The position numbers and the translations under genes were made by a program. Below the pieces are notes generated by a model that saw nothing but the letters and a program-made list of their open reading frames with translations, was not told the DNA's origin and did not search any database. DNA of 40,803 nucleotides, taken from assembly GCA_947626335.1 (NCBI GenBank), contig CANQRY010000007.1, forward strand, positions 1 through 40,803, in the 5' to 3' direction. Of this stretch, positions 1 through 7,678 are shown one piece after another (position 1 is the first letter of the stretch; the number at the start of each line of letters is the position of its first letter). This stretch comes from an uncultured Clostridia bacterium (GTDB lineage Bacteria > Bacillota > Clostridia > TANB77 > CAG-508).

Positions 1-90
1 AATTTATTCTTTTACTTGAGAATAACTGCTCAATTTAATATGAGAATTTTTGTTAATTTTTGCTTGACAATTTACACTTTAAAAAAACAC

Positions 91-120
91 TTGCATTAAA
101 AATAGTAATTAGTATATAAT
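91..120 (+). promoter_or_regulatory. Probable sigma-A promoter for the ATP-grasp/flippase operon
   Basis: A -35 box TTGCAT (91-96) and a -10 box TATAAT (115-120) are 18 bases apart and lie 59 bases before the first gene. A second TTGACA at 64-69 has no good -10 partner. The first 178 bases hold no other feature I can support. Confidence 0.5.
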
Positions 121-178
121 TTTAAAAGTAATATAAAAAAATAATAACAACTATACTATAAAAAAGGATGATAGTATT

Positions 179-1243
179 ATGGGAAATATAAAATATATCT
201 TAAAAAGATTAAGAACAATGGACACAAAAGCGATGAAAGAAAAAATAAATAGTATTCATGAAAAAACAAACATGTCTAAATTTGCAATTTTTATGGATAT
301 GCAAAAATGTGCAAGGCGTTATGGCGCAGGTTATATGGACTATGATTTGTTTGAAATGTATAATTTAACAGATGAACAAAGAGATACATATTTAACAAGA
401 GGTAGAAATAATGACCTAGTTATTAAATATTGTGATAAAAGCTTTTTGCATTATTTTGTAAATAAAGATGAATTTAACACAAAATTTAATGATTATATTA
501 AAAGAGACTGGATAAAAGTAAATGGTACACCAAAAGAAAAAGTACTAGAATTTTTTAATAAACACAATGAATTTATGGCAAAGCCAATTGATGGCGGATG
601 TGGTAAAGGAATAGAAAAAATAGACATTAAAAATTATGAAAGTTTAGATGAACTATATAATTATTTAACTAAAGAAGGAAGTAATTTCGAGTTAGAAGAA
701 GTAATTATTCAGCACCCAGATGTATCTAAAATTTACCCTAATAGCATAAATACAGTTCGTATTGTAACTATTGTAACTGCAAATGGTGGAAAACCATATA
801 TTAGTATTCCAGAAGATGAAAGAAAAAATGCAAAGCTAGAACCACATATTATTTGTGCATATTTTAGAATTGGAAATGGCGGAAGATTTGTAGATAATTT
901 TAATAGTGGTGGAATGACAGCTCCAATAGATGAAAGAACAGGAATAGTATCTCAACTTGCAATAGATAAGCAGAAAAATGTTTACGAAAACCATCCACAA
1001 ACAGGAGAAAAAATAAAAGGATTTAAGTTTCCATTTTGGAATGAAGCAATAGAACTTTGCAAAAAAGCATGTATGGAAATTCCAGAAATGGGATATGCCG
1101 GATGGGACGTAGCATTTACTCCAAATGGGCCACTTTTTGTTGAGGGCAATGAATTTCCAGGACATGATATTTATCAATTGCCAGTTCATACTCCTAACAA
1201 AATTGGTATGATGCCTAAATTTGATTTTACAAAAAATAATTAG
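179..1243 (+). CDS. ATP-grasp protein of the sugar-transfer-associated type
   Basis: This 354-residue cytoplasmic protein looks like the ATP-grasp family associated with sugar transfer and exopolysaccharide clusters. The visible ATP-grasp marks are a Lys followed by a Gly-rich loop (KPIDGGCGKG from about residue 135) and a C-terminal metal-binding acidic motif (FVEGNEFPG, Glu near 322 and Asn 324). Such enzymes join a carboxylate to an amine or similar nucleophile using ATP; the substrate cannot be read from sequence. It starts with ATG after AAAAAGGATG and is followed 17 bases later by a flippase gene, which supports a role in making or modifying a cell-surface polymer. Family call is fairly secure, substrate unknown. 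Confidence 0.75.
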   Translation: MGNIKYILKRLRTMDTKAMKEKINSIHEKTNMSKFAIFMDMQKCARRYGAGYMDYDLFEMYNLTDEQRDTYLTRGRNNDLVIKYCDKSFLHYFVNKDEFNTKFNDYIKRDWIKVNGTPKEKVLEFFNKHNEFMAKPIDGGCGKGIEKIDIKNYESLDELYNYLTKEGSNFELEEVIIQHPDVSKIYPNSINTVRIVTIVTANGGKPYISIPEDERKNAKLEPHIICAYFRIGNGGRFVDNFNSGGMTAPIDERTGIVSQLAIDKQKNVYENHPQTGEKIKGFKFPFWNEAIELCKKACMEIPEMGYAGWDVAFTPNGPLFVEGNEFPGHDIYQLPVHTPNKIGMMPKFDFTKNN

Positions 1244-1260
1244 AAAGGAAGCGAGATAAT

Positions 1261-2913
1261 TTGAGTAATCAAGAACAAGTTAATAAAAAGCCAAAAACCA
1301 ACTCATTTATGGGTAATGTTCTAATTTTAATGTTTTCACACATTATGGTAAAAATATTAGGCTTAGTATATAAATTTGTAATTACTAATTTTGAAGGCTT
1401 TGGAGATACAGGACTTGGATATTATTCAGCAGGTTATCAAATTTATTCTGTGTTATTAGCACTATCTTCTATTGGAATTCCAAGTGTAATTTCAAAATTA
1501 GTATCAGAAAGAACAGCTACAGGAGATGAAAAAGGAGCTCAAAGAATATTTAAAATAGGAATGACCTTTTTTGTTGGCATAGGAATTATTTTATCATTTG
1601 GTCTATTTTTTGGAGCAGAATATATAGCAACAGCAGTATTTAATGTGCCAGATACAAAATATGTTATGCAAGTACTTGCTCCAGCAATAGCATTTGTTTC
1701 AGCTTCTGCCGTATTTAGAGGCTATTTTGCAGGGCTAAATGATATGAAGCCAACCAGTTATTCACAAATTATAGAACAATTTTTTAATTGCGTGCTATCT
1801 ATTACATTTGTATATGCATTACTTGGAAAAGAGCCATATATTATGGCAGCAGGTGGAAACTTATCAACAACTCTTGCTATTTTATTAACATTTGTTTATT
1901 TAATAATTTATTATAAAAAGAAAAAAATAAAAGTAAATAAAGATGCTGTATCACCAGAGCAAAATTTGAAGGCTACTCAATTACTAAAGAAAATATTAGT
2001 AATTTCTATACCAGTAACTATTAGTTCTATAATATCAGTTGTAAACCCACTTATAGATAGCGCTACAGTAAGTAGGTGTATTCAATCAGCATTTGCTAAT
2101 ATATATCCAATAAAAGAACAGCTTGAGGCGTTTGCAATGAGCAAAACTGGAATACTATCAAAAGTAGATACTTTAGTTAATTTACCTACTGCAATAAATG
2201 TGGCATTTTCAACAGCACTAGTACCAGCAATTTCTGCAGCTATTGCAAAAAAAGATAGTGAAACAGCATCAAAAAGAATGACATTTTCATTATTTGCATC
2301 GCTTTTAATAATACTTCCTTGTGCAGCAGGCTTCATTTCGCTTGCACAGCCAATATTAAATTTAATATATCCATCAGCAAATAATGGAGCAGAAGTGTTA
2401 ATGATTTTCTCAATACCTATGATATTTATTGCTTTAAATCAAACAATAAATGGAGGATTATATGGACTAAATAAAACATATATCCCAGCAATAGCACTTG
2501 CTGTGGGAGCTATAATAAAATTTGTTTTAAACATTATTTTAATAAGCAATCCTAAAATTGAAATTATGGGTGCAGGAATAAGTTCTATAGTATGTCAAGT
2601 AGTAGCATTTTTAATTACATTTATTACGCTTAAAAAACATATAAAAATAAAATTCAAAGTAGGAAGAATGATTATAGCACCTATATTTGCAGCAACATTT
2701 ATGGGAGTATGTACTTACTTTATAAATATGGGATTAAATAACTTTATAGGAGGAGCAATTAGCACAATTATATCAATTATTTTAGGGGCTGTAATTTATG
2801 CAGTAACTATATTAGTACTTAGAATTTTAACTAAAGAAGAAATTATGATGATTCCTTTTGGAACAAAGTTATATGCTATTTTAGTAAAACTAGGAATTTA
2901 TAAGAAAAGTTGA
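1261..2913 (+). CDS. Polytopic flippase of the MurJ/SpoVB/Wzx (MOP) superfamily
   Basis: A 550-residue integral membrane protein with about 14 hydrophobic segments spread over its whole length, a short hydrophilic N-terminus, and the early run KILGLVYKFVIT typical of SpoVB/MurJ-like polysaccharide biosynthesis proteins. Members flip lipid-linked sugars (lipid II, spore cortex precursors or exopolysaccharide units) across the membrane. The start is a TTG at 1261, preceded by AAAGGAAG nine bases upstream; no in-frame ATG lies closer to this site. It is 17 bases after the ATP-grasp gene, so the two are probably co-transcribed. Whether it is the essential lipid II flippase, the sporulation SpoVB, or an exopolysaccharide flippase cannot be settled here. 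Confidence 0.85.
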   Translation: MSNQEQVNKKPKTNSFMGNVLILMFSHIMVKILGLVYKFVITNFEGFGDTGLGYYSAGYQIYSVLLALSSIGIPSVISKLVSERTATGDEKGAQRIFKIGMTFFVGIGIILSFGLFFGAEYIATAVFNVPDTKYVMQVLAPAIAFVSASAVFRGYFAGLNDMKPTSYSQIIEQFFNCVLSITFVYALLGKEPYIMAAGGNLSTTLAILLTFVYLIIYYKKKKIKVNKDAVSPEQNLKATQLLKKILVISIPVTISSIISVVNPLIDSATVSRCIQSAFANIYPIKEQLEAFAMSKTGILSKVDTLVNLPTAINVAFSTALVPAISAAIAKKDSETASKRMTFSLFASLLIILPCAAGFISLAQPILNLIYPSANNGAEVLMIFSIPMIFIALNQTINGGLYGLNKTYIPAIALAVGAIIKFVLNIILISNPKIEIMGAGISSIVCQVVAFLITFITLKKHIKIKFKVGRMIIAPIFAATFMGVCTYFINMGLNNFIGGAISTIISIILGAVIYAVTILVLRILTKEEIMMIPFGTKLYAILVKLGIYKKS

Positions 2914-2929
2914 CTTCGCCAAATGTACA

Positions 2930-3007
2930 GGTTTGCTTCGCAAACCGCACAGCCCAAGGTAACTTAACCTTGTTGTATAGCAAAAATCTTCGATTTTTCC
3001 TATACAA
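2930..3007. repeat. Cluster of three short palindromes after the flippase gene
   Basis: Three hairpins lie head to tail: GGTTTGC-TTC-GCAAACC (2930-2946), AAGGT/ACCTT (2956-2971), and a 35-base near-perfect hairpin (2973-3007) with arms TTGTATAG and AAAAATC, a TTC loop and one C-C mismatch. The U-rich 3' arm of the last hairpin could act as a weak terminator for the flippase operon. The composition (GC-rich patches in an AT-rich spacer) also fits a small palindromic repeat element. No second copy occurs in this window. Confidence 0.5.
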
Positions 3008-3055
3008 TAAAGAAGAAAGTGTAGAAGAGAATTAGTAATAAATTATATAAAACTA

Positions 3056-3084
3056 TTGAATAATTTTAAAAAATATTATATAAT
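3056..3084 (+). promoter_or_regulatory. Sigma-A-type promoter of the structured ncRNA
   Basis: TTGAAT (3056-3061) and TATAAT (3079-3084) with a 17-base spacer sit just before the structured RNA, predicting a transcript start near 3091. Confidence 0.6.
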
Positions 3085-3090
3085 TCATAC

Positions 3091-3344
3091 ACTACTCCCA
3101 AAAGGGTAGTTATAGGAGAGTAATTGTTCTACTGGTTCTAAGCAAATGGTCAAGTAGTGGCGAGCGAAAGGCCGAAACCTATTCAGAAAGATATGTTCTA
3201 AGGCAGATCACTGCTAATAACTAGGTATTTGCTTAAGAGTTAGGACCATGAAGAAGGACCGCCTTCAATAAAAAGTGGTCTATGCCGAATGGTATGTAGA
3301 AACAACCTCTCCGGCACCAGTCGATCTTTGACTGGTGCTTTTTT
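3091..3344 (+). ncRNA. Structured non-coding RNA, raiA-motif candidate
   Basis: This segment of about 250 bases has its own promoter and rho-independent terminator and no open frame with a ribosome binding site. It can close on itself: GGAGAG (3115-3120) pairs with CTCTCC (3307-3312), and just inside UUGUUCUAC pairs with GUAGAAACAA. Further helices are AAGCAAAU with AUUUGCUU, ACCUA with UAGGU, GCAG-AUCA-CUGC, GGACCA with UGGUCU, and GAAGG-ACCG-CCUUC. The G+C content is well above the flanks. The size, branched fold and Clostridia-like host fit the raiA-motif RNA class, linked to sporulation and aggregation in Clostridium. I recognise the class only by general features; 6S RNA is the main alternative but lacks this branching. 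Confidence 0.55.
3314..3344 (+). terminator. Rho-independent terminator of the ncRNA
   Basis: A perfect 9-bp stem GCACCAGTC / GACTGGTGC with a 7-base loop is followed by TTTTTT. Confidence 0.85.
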
Positions 3345-3394
3345 AATATAAGTTTATAAAATCTACATAAAATGAATTTTATTTTAAAAAGCTC

Positions 3395-3423
3395 TTTACA
3401 ATTTAACAATTTATATATATAAT
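3395..3423 (+). promoter_or_regulatory. Sigma-A-type promoter of ppdK
   Basis: TTTACA (3395-3400), a 17-base spacer, and TATAAT (3418-3423) lie 85 bases before the ppdK start. Confidence 0.6.
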
Positions 3424-3508
3424 AGTAACGCTGAGTTTAACTAAACTCACATAGAATAAGTAAATTACTTTCTAAAAGTAATATATAAAATTTAAAGGAG
3501 GTTCTTTT

Positions 3509-6133
3509 ATGAGTCAAAAGTATGTATACTTATTTAAAGAAGGAAATGCTAACATGAGAGAATTGTTAGGAGGAAAAGGTGCTAACTTAGCAGAAATGAC
3601 TAACTTAGGATTACCAATTCCACAAGGTTTCACTGTAACAACAGAAGCTTGTACAAGATATTATGAAGATGGTGAAACAATTGCTAAAGAAATTGAAGAT
3701 GAAATTTTTGCAGCATTATCTAAACTAGAAGAAATGACAGGTAAAAAATTTGGTGATAAAGAAAATCCATTATTAGTATCTGTACGTTCAGGAGCAAGAG
3801 CTTCTATGCCAGGTATGATGGATACTATTTTAAACCTAGGTTTAAATCCAGATGTTGTAGAGTCAATGGCATCTAAAAATGAAAGATTTGCTTATGATAG
3901 CTACAGAAGATTTATTCAAATGTTTAGTGATGTTGTTATGGAAATACCAAAACCACTATTTGAAAAAGCAATTGATGAAATGAAGGAAAAAAGAGGTGTT
4001 AAATTAGACACTGAATTAACAGCAGCTGATTTAAAAGAATTAGTAGCAACCTTTAAAGAAATTTACTTAAAAGAACACGGAAGCGAGTTCCCAACAAATC
4101 CAACAGAACAATTAAGAGAAGCTGTAAAAGCAGTATTCCGTTCATGGAACAATCCAAGAGCTATTACTTATAGAAGATTAAATGATATTCCAGGAAGTTG
4201 GGGAACAGCAGTTAATGTTCAAGAAATGGTTTTCGGAAACATGGGAGACGACTGTGGAACTGGTGTTGCATTTACTCGTAACCCAGCTACAGGTGAAAAT
4301 AAATTATTTGGTGAATATTTAATGAATGCACAAGGTGAAGACGTTGTTGCAGGTATTAGAACACCACAACCAATTGCTACACTTGAGCAAACTAACAAAC
4401 AAGCATATGAAGATTTTGTAAAATATGCAAACGAACTAGAAAAACACTACAAAGATATGCAAGATATGGAATTTACTATTGAAAGAGGAAAGTTATTCTT
4501 CTTACAAACCAGAAATGGTAAAAGAACAGCAACAGCTGCATTAAAAATTGCAGTTGACTTAGTAAATGAAGGAATGATTACAGAAAAAGAAGCTGTTTTA
4601 AGAGTTGAACCAAATCAATTAGATCAACTATTACATCCAAACTTTGACCAAGAAAAATTAAAAGCTGCTAAACCAGTAGCTAAAGGATTAGCTGCATCAC
4701 CAGGAGCTGCAACAGGTAAAGTTGTATTTACAGCAGATAGAGCAGTTGAAATGCATGAAGCAGGAGAAAAAGATCTAGTTCTAGTTAGACTAGAAACTTC
4801 TCCAGAAGATATAGATGGTATGAATGTATGCCATGGTGTATTAACAGTTAGAGGTGGTATGACATCACACGCAGCCGTTGTTGCAAGAGGTATGGGAACA
4901 TGCTGTGTTGCAGGTTGTGGAGATTTAGTTGTTAATGAAGAAGAAAAAACATTTACAGACCCACAAGGTAGAGTATATCATGAAGGAGATTATATTTCTT
5001 TAGATGGTTCTACAGGTAATGTTTACGGAGAAAAAATTGATACTGTTGATGCAACTGTATCAGGAGATTTTGCTAAACTTATGGGTTGGGCAGATGAATA
5101 TAGACAAATGGAAGTAAGAACAAATGCTGATACTCCAAAAGATGCTAAAGTAGCATATAACTTTGGAGCACAAGGTATTGGTCTATGCCGTACAGAGCAC
5201 ATGTTCTTTGCACCAGAAAGAATTGCAGCTATTCGTGAAATGATAGTTTCTAAAACAGCTGAACAAAGAGAAAAAGCATTAGATAAAATTCTTCCAATGC
5301 AACAAGGAGACTTTGAAGGATTATTTAGAGAAATGAAAGGTTACCCAGTAACTATTCGTTTACTAGATCCACCACTACATGAGTTCGTACCACATTCTGA
5401 CGAAGACATTAGTGCTTTAGCAAAAGAAATGGGAATAACTTTTGAAGAATTAAAGAATGTAGTAGAAGGTTTACATGAATTTAACCCAATGATGGGTCAT
5501 CGTGGATGCCGTCTAGACGTTACTTACCCTGAAATTGCTGTAATGCAAACAAGAGCAATTATTAGAGCAGCTATCAACGTAAATAAAGAAGGAATGCATA
5601 TAGTTCCTGAAATTATGGTTCCATTAGTAGGAGAAGTTAAAGAATTAAAATATGTAAAAGATATAATTACAAAAACAGCAGATGAAGAAATAGCAAAAGC
5701 TGGAGTTCAAATGAAATACAAAGTAGGAACAATGATTGAAATTCCTAGAGCTGCATTAACAGCAGACGAAATTGCTAAAGAAGCTGAATTCTTCTCATTT
5801 GGTACAAACGACTTAACACAAATGACATTTGGATTTAGCCGTGATGATGCTGGTAAATTCTTAGGTTCATACTATGAAAAGAAAATTTATGAATCAGATC
5901 CATTTGCTAAACTTGACCAAGTAGGTGTTGGAAAATTAGTAAAAATGGCAGCTGAAATGGGAAGAACTACACGTCCAGACATTAAGCTTGGAATTTGTGG
6001 AGAGCATGGTGGAAACCCACCTACAGTTGAATTCTGTCATAATGTAGGATTAACTTATGTATCTTGCTCACCATACAGAGTTCCAATTGCAAGACTAGCA
6101 GCAGCACAAGCAGCAATTAAAAACCCTAGATAA
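3509..6133 (+). CDS. ppdK: Pyruvate, phosphate dikinase
   Basis: An 874-residue soluble enzyme that interconverts pyruvate + ATP + Pi with PEP + AMP + PPi, often used glycolytically in anaerobic Clostridia. All parts are present and in order: the N-terminal nucleotide domain (GGKGANLAEM at about 22-31, SVRSGARASMPGM at about 91-103), the swivelling phosphohistidine domain with GGMTSHAAVVARG where the catalytic His is residue 454, and the C-terminal PEP/pyruvate barrel ending in GICGEHGG with the catalytic Cys at 830. These match His455 and Cys831 of the Clostridium symbiosum enzyme. The ATG follows AAAGGAGG. The gene is monocistronic, between its own promoter and a terminator, and its codon choice is richer in C-ending codons than the neighbours, which suggests high expression. 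Confidence 0.97.
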   Translation: MSQKYVYLFKEGNANMRELLGGKGANLAEMTNLGLPIPQGFTVTTEACTRYYEDGETIAKEIEDEIFAALSKLEEMTGKKFGDKENPLLVSVRSGARASMPGMMDTILNLGLNPDVVESMASKNERFAYDSYRRFIQMFSDVVMEIPKPLFEKAIDEMKEKRGVKLDTELTAADLKELVATFKEIYLKEHGSEFPTNPTEQLREAVKAVFRSWNNPRAITYRRLNDIPGSWGTAVNVQEMVFGNMGDDCGTGVAFTRNPATGENKLFGEYLMNAQGEDVVAGIRTPQPIATLEQTNKQAYEDFVKYANELEKHYKDMQDMEFTIERGKLFFLQTRNGKRTATAALKIAVDLVNEGMITEKEAVLRVEPNQLDQLLHPNFDQEKLKAAKPVAKGLAASPGAATGKVVFTADRAVEMHEAGEKDLVLVRLETSPEDIDGMNVCHGVLTVRGGMTSHAAVVARGMGTCCVAGCGDLVVNEEEKTFTDPQGRVYHEGDYISLDGSTGNVYGEKIDTVDATVSGDFAKLMGWADEYRQMEVRTNADTPKDAKVAYNFGAQGIGLCRTEHMFFAPERIAAIREMIVSKTAEQREKALDKILPMQQGDFEGLFREMKGYPVTIRLLDPPLHEFVPHSDEDISALAKEMGITFEELKNVVEGLHEFNPMMGHRGCRLDVTYPEIAVMQTRAIIRAAINVNKEGMHIVPEIMVPLVGEVKELKYVKDIITKTADEEIAKAGVQMKYKVGTMIEIPRAALTADEIAKEAEFFSFGTNDLTQMTFGFSRDDAGKFLGSYYEKKIYESDPFAKLDQVGVGKLVKMAAEMGRTTRPDIKLGICGEHGGNPPTVEFCHNVGLTYVSCSPYRVPIARLAAAQAAIKNPR

Positions 6134-6157
6134 GATTTAAAAATATATAAATATGCT

Positions 6158-6190
6158 AACTGTCCTAAAAGTTTTTAGGGCAGTTTTGCA
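6158..6190 (+). terminator. Rho-independent terminator of ppdK
   Basis: Arms AACTGTCCTAAAA and TTTTAGGGCAGTT form a stable hairpin just after ppdK; the U-tract is short (TTTTG). Confidence 0.75.
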
Positions 6191-6218
6191 TGTAATTTAT
6201 AAAAATAATACAAAAGTG

Positions 6219-6247
6219 TTGACAAACAAAGTAAAAATTAGTATAAT
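6219..6247 (+). promoter_or_regulatory. Strong sigma-A promoter of rpmF
   Basis: Consensus TTGACA (6219-6224), a 17-base spacer and consensus TATAAT (6242-6247). The leader of about 105 bases to the L32 start shows no riboswitch that I recognise. Confidence 0.8.
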
Positions 6248-6359
6248 TTTATAGTACGAATTTTATGTATGCAAAAAATAAAAATTATAAATTAGAAAAT
6301 TTAAGATAGTTAAAATATATATCTTTATAAACTGAAAGAAGTTAAGGGAGGGATTTACA

Positions 6360-6545
6360 ATGGCACAACCAAAAAGAAGATGGTCAAAAGCAAGAACACA
6401 CTTAAAAAGATCAACATGGAAATTAGAAAATCAAAATTTAGTAGATTGCCCACATTGCCACGAAAAAGTTATGCAACATAGAGTATGCCCAAATTGTGGA
6501 TATTATGATGGAAAAGAAGTAGTAGCACAAAAAACTGAAAAATAA
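6360..6545 (+). CDS. rpmF: 50S ribosomal protein L32
   Basis: A 61-residue basic protein of the large ribosomal subunit. The N-terminus (AQPKRRWSKARTHLKRS) is the L32 signature. Four cysteines in a CxxC...CxxC arrangement (C30, C33, C43, C46) form the zinc ribbon, so this is the zinc-containing form. The ATG follows GGGAGGGATTTAC. It stands alone between its own promoter and a strong terminator; the DUF177/YceD gene often found just upstream in other Firmicutes is absent here. Confidence 0.96.
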   Translation: MAQPKRRWSKARTHLKRSTWKLENQNLVDCPHCHEKVMQHRVCPNCGYYDGKEVVAQKTEK

Positions 6546-6559
6546 TAATTAAAAACTTA

Positions 6560-6590
6560 AAAATTCCAGTGAGAAATCACTGGAATTTTG
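6560..6590 (+). terminator. Rho-independent terminator of rpmF
   Basis: A perfect 13-bp stem (AAAATTCCAGTGA / TCACTGGAATTTT) closes a GAAA tetraloop. The U-run is part of the stem. Confidence 0.85.
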
Positions 6591-6604
6591 TGTATATTTT
6601 ACCC

Positions 6605-6631
6605 TTGACAAAACAAGCAATAAATTATAAT
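6605..6631 (+). promoter_or_regulatory. Promoter of the small membrane protein / dCMP deaminase pair
   Basis: TTGACA (6605-6610) and TATAAT (6626-6631) are both consensus, but the spacer is only 15 bases, which may weaken it. The start codon is 26 bases downstream of the -10 box. Confidence 0.55.
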
Positions 6632-6656
6632 ATTAAAAGTAATTAAGGGGAAAATT

Positions 6657-7019
6657 ATGAGTAATAAAAACAATAATGAATTTAATGAAAATAATGAAAA
6701 TATAACTAATCAAAAAGAAAAAAGCAAAATAAAAAATGAAAACATTAAACAAAATGAATTAGACTGGAAAGAGCTTGAAAAATGGAATAACTTAAAAGAA
6801 ATGAAAGAAGAGGACATTTTTGGAATTGATATTAAAAAGTTAGATATTAAAGAACTAGAAAAAGATAAAAAGAAAGTTGAAAAAATGACAAAAATATTAG
6901 GTATTATTGTAAAAACATTATATATCATTGGAAAAGGTGCAGTAATACTAGCAATTATAATAGGACTCTTGTGGGCTCTTTCAATGTTTAATCAAGCTGG
7001 AGAAATGATGGGAGCATAG
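6657..7019 (+). CDS. Small tail-anchored-like membrane protein, unknown function
   Basis: A 120-residue protein I do not recognise. Residues 1-82 are very hydrophilic and rich in Asn, Glu and Lys, with heptad-like Leu/Ile spacing that could form a coiled coil (repeated KKLDIKELEKDKKKVEK). A single hydrophobic segment of about 25 residues lies near residues 85-112 and only a few residues follow it, so the bulk should be cytoplasmic with the C-terminus in the membrane. ATG follows AAGGGG. It ends 16 bases before the dCMP deaminase gene and is probably co-transcribed with it. Confidence 0.7.
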   Translation: MSNKNNNEFNENNENITNQKEKSKIKNENIKQNELDWKELEKWNNLKEMKEEDIFGIDIKKLDIKELEKDKKKVEKMTKILGIIVKTLYIIGKGAVILAIIIGLLWALSMFNQAGEMMGA

Positions 7020-7035
7020 AAAGGAAATATTTTAA

Positions 7036-7533
7036 ATGGAAAAAAGAATTGATAAAATAAATTATTATTTAAACATAGCAAAATCAGTAGCAGAAAGAAG
7101 CACTTGTTTAAGAAAAAAGGCAGGTTGTGTAATAGTAAATCATGATGAAATTGTTTCAACAGGTTATAGTGGTGCACCACGTGGAAGAGAAAATTGTATA
7201 GATTTAGGTTACTGCACAAAAAAGAAACTTTTTCCAGATATAAGACATGGTGGATATGATGCTTGCAGAAGTGTACATGCAGAACAAAATGCAATTATTA
7301 GTGCAAGCAGAAAAGATATGATTGGTTCTACTTTGTATTTAGTATTATTTAGACCAGAAACAGGAGAATACGATAGTGGAGCTAATTCTTGTCAGATGTG
7401 CAGAAAACTAATTATAAATGCAGGAATTGAAAAAGTAATTATAAGAGGAAAAACAGATGATGATTATTTAATAGTAGATGTAAAAGATTGGGTAGAAAAT
7501 GATGATCTTTTACAAGGAAAAATGACATATTAA
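7036..7533 (+). CDS. dCMP deaminase / ComEB-like cytidylate deaminase
   Basis: A 165-residue zinc enzyme of the deoxycytidylate deaminase family, which makes dUMP for thymidylate synthesis. The zinc ligands are visible: His81 in HAEQNAI, where the Glu is the proton shuttle, and Cys119 and Cys122 in SCQMC. The N-terminal TCLRKKAGCVIV and TGYSGAPRG segments are typical. ATG follows AAAGGAAAT. In Bacillus the homologue ComEB sits in the comE locus; here it lies after a small membrane protein with no competence genes, so dCMP deaminase is the safer name. Confidence 0.88.
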   Translation: MEKRIDKINYYLNIAKSVAERSTCLRKKAGCVIVNHDEIVSTGYSGAPRGRENCIDLGYCTKKKLFPDIRHGGYDACRSVHAEQNAIISASRKDMIGSTLYLVLFRPETGEYDSGANSCQMCRKLIINAGIEKVIIRGKTDDDYLIVDVKDWVENDDLLQGKMTY

Positions 7534-7586
7534 ATTATATAAAAATATAAAATAATTATATAAAAAAATTTAAGCAGTTATTATAT

Positions 7587-7623
7587 TAAAAAAAGAGCTT
7601 TATATATAAAAGCTCTTTTTTTA
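7587..7623 (+). terminator. Rho-independent terminator
   Basis: Arms AAAAAGAGCTTT and AAAGCTCTTTTT around an AT-rich loop, followed by T residues, end the dCMP deaminase transcript. Confidence 0.8.
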
Positions 7624-7678
7624 TATAAATAAAATGATAAAATTTTGTCGAAAAATAAAAGAAATGGAGGAATAAAAT

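Noticed and set aside
2914..3090. A decayed gene or riboswitch between the flippase and the ncRNA
   Set aside because: No reading frame or known aptamer motif is visible; only palindromes.
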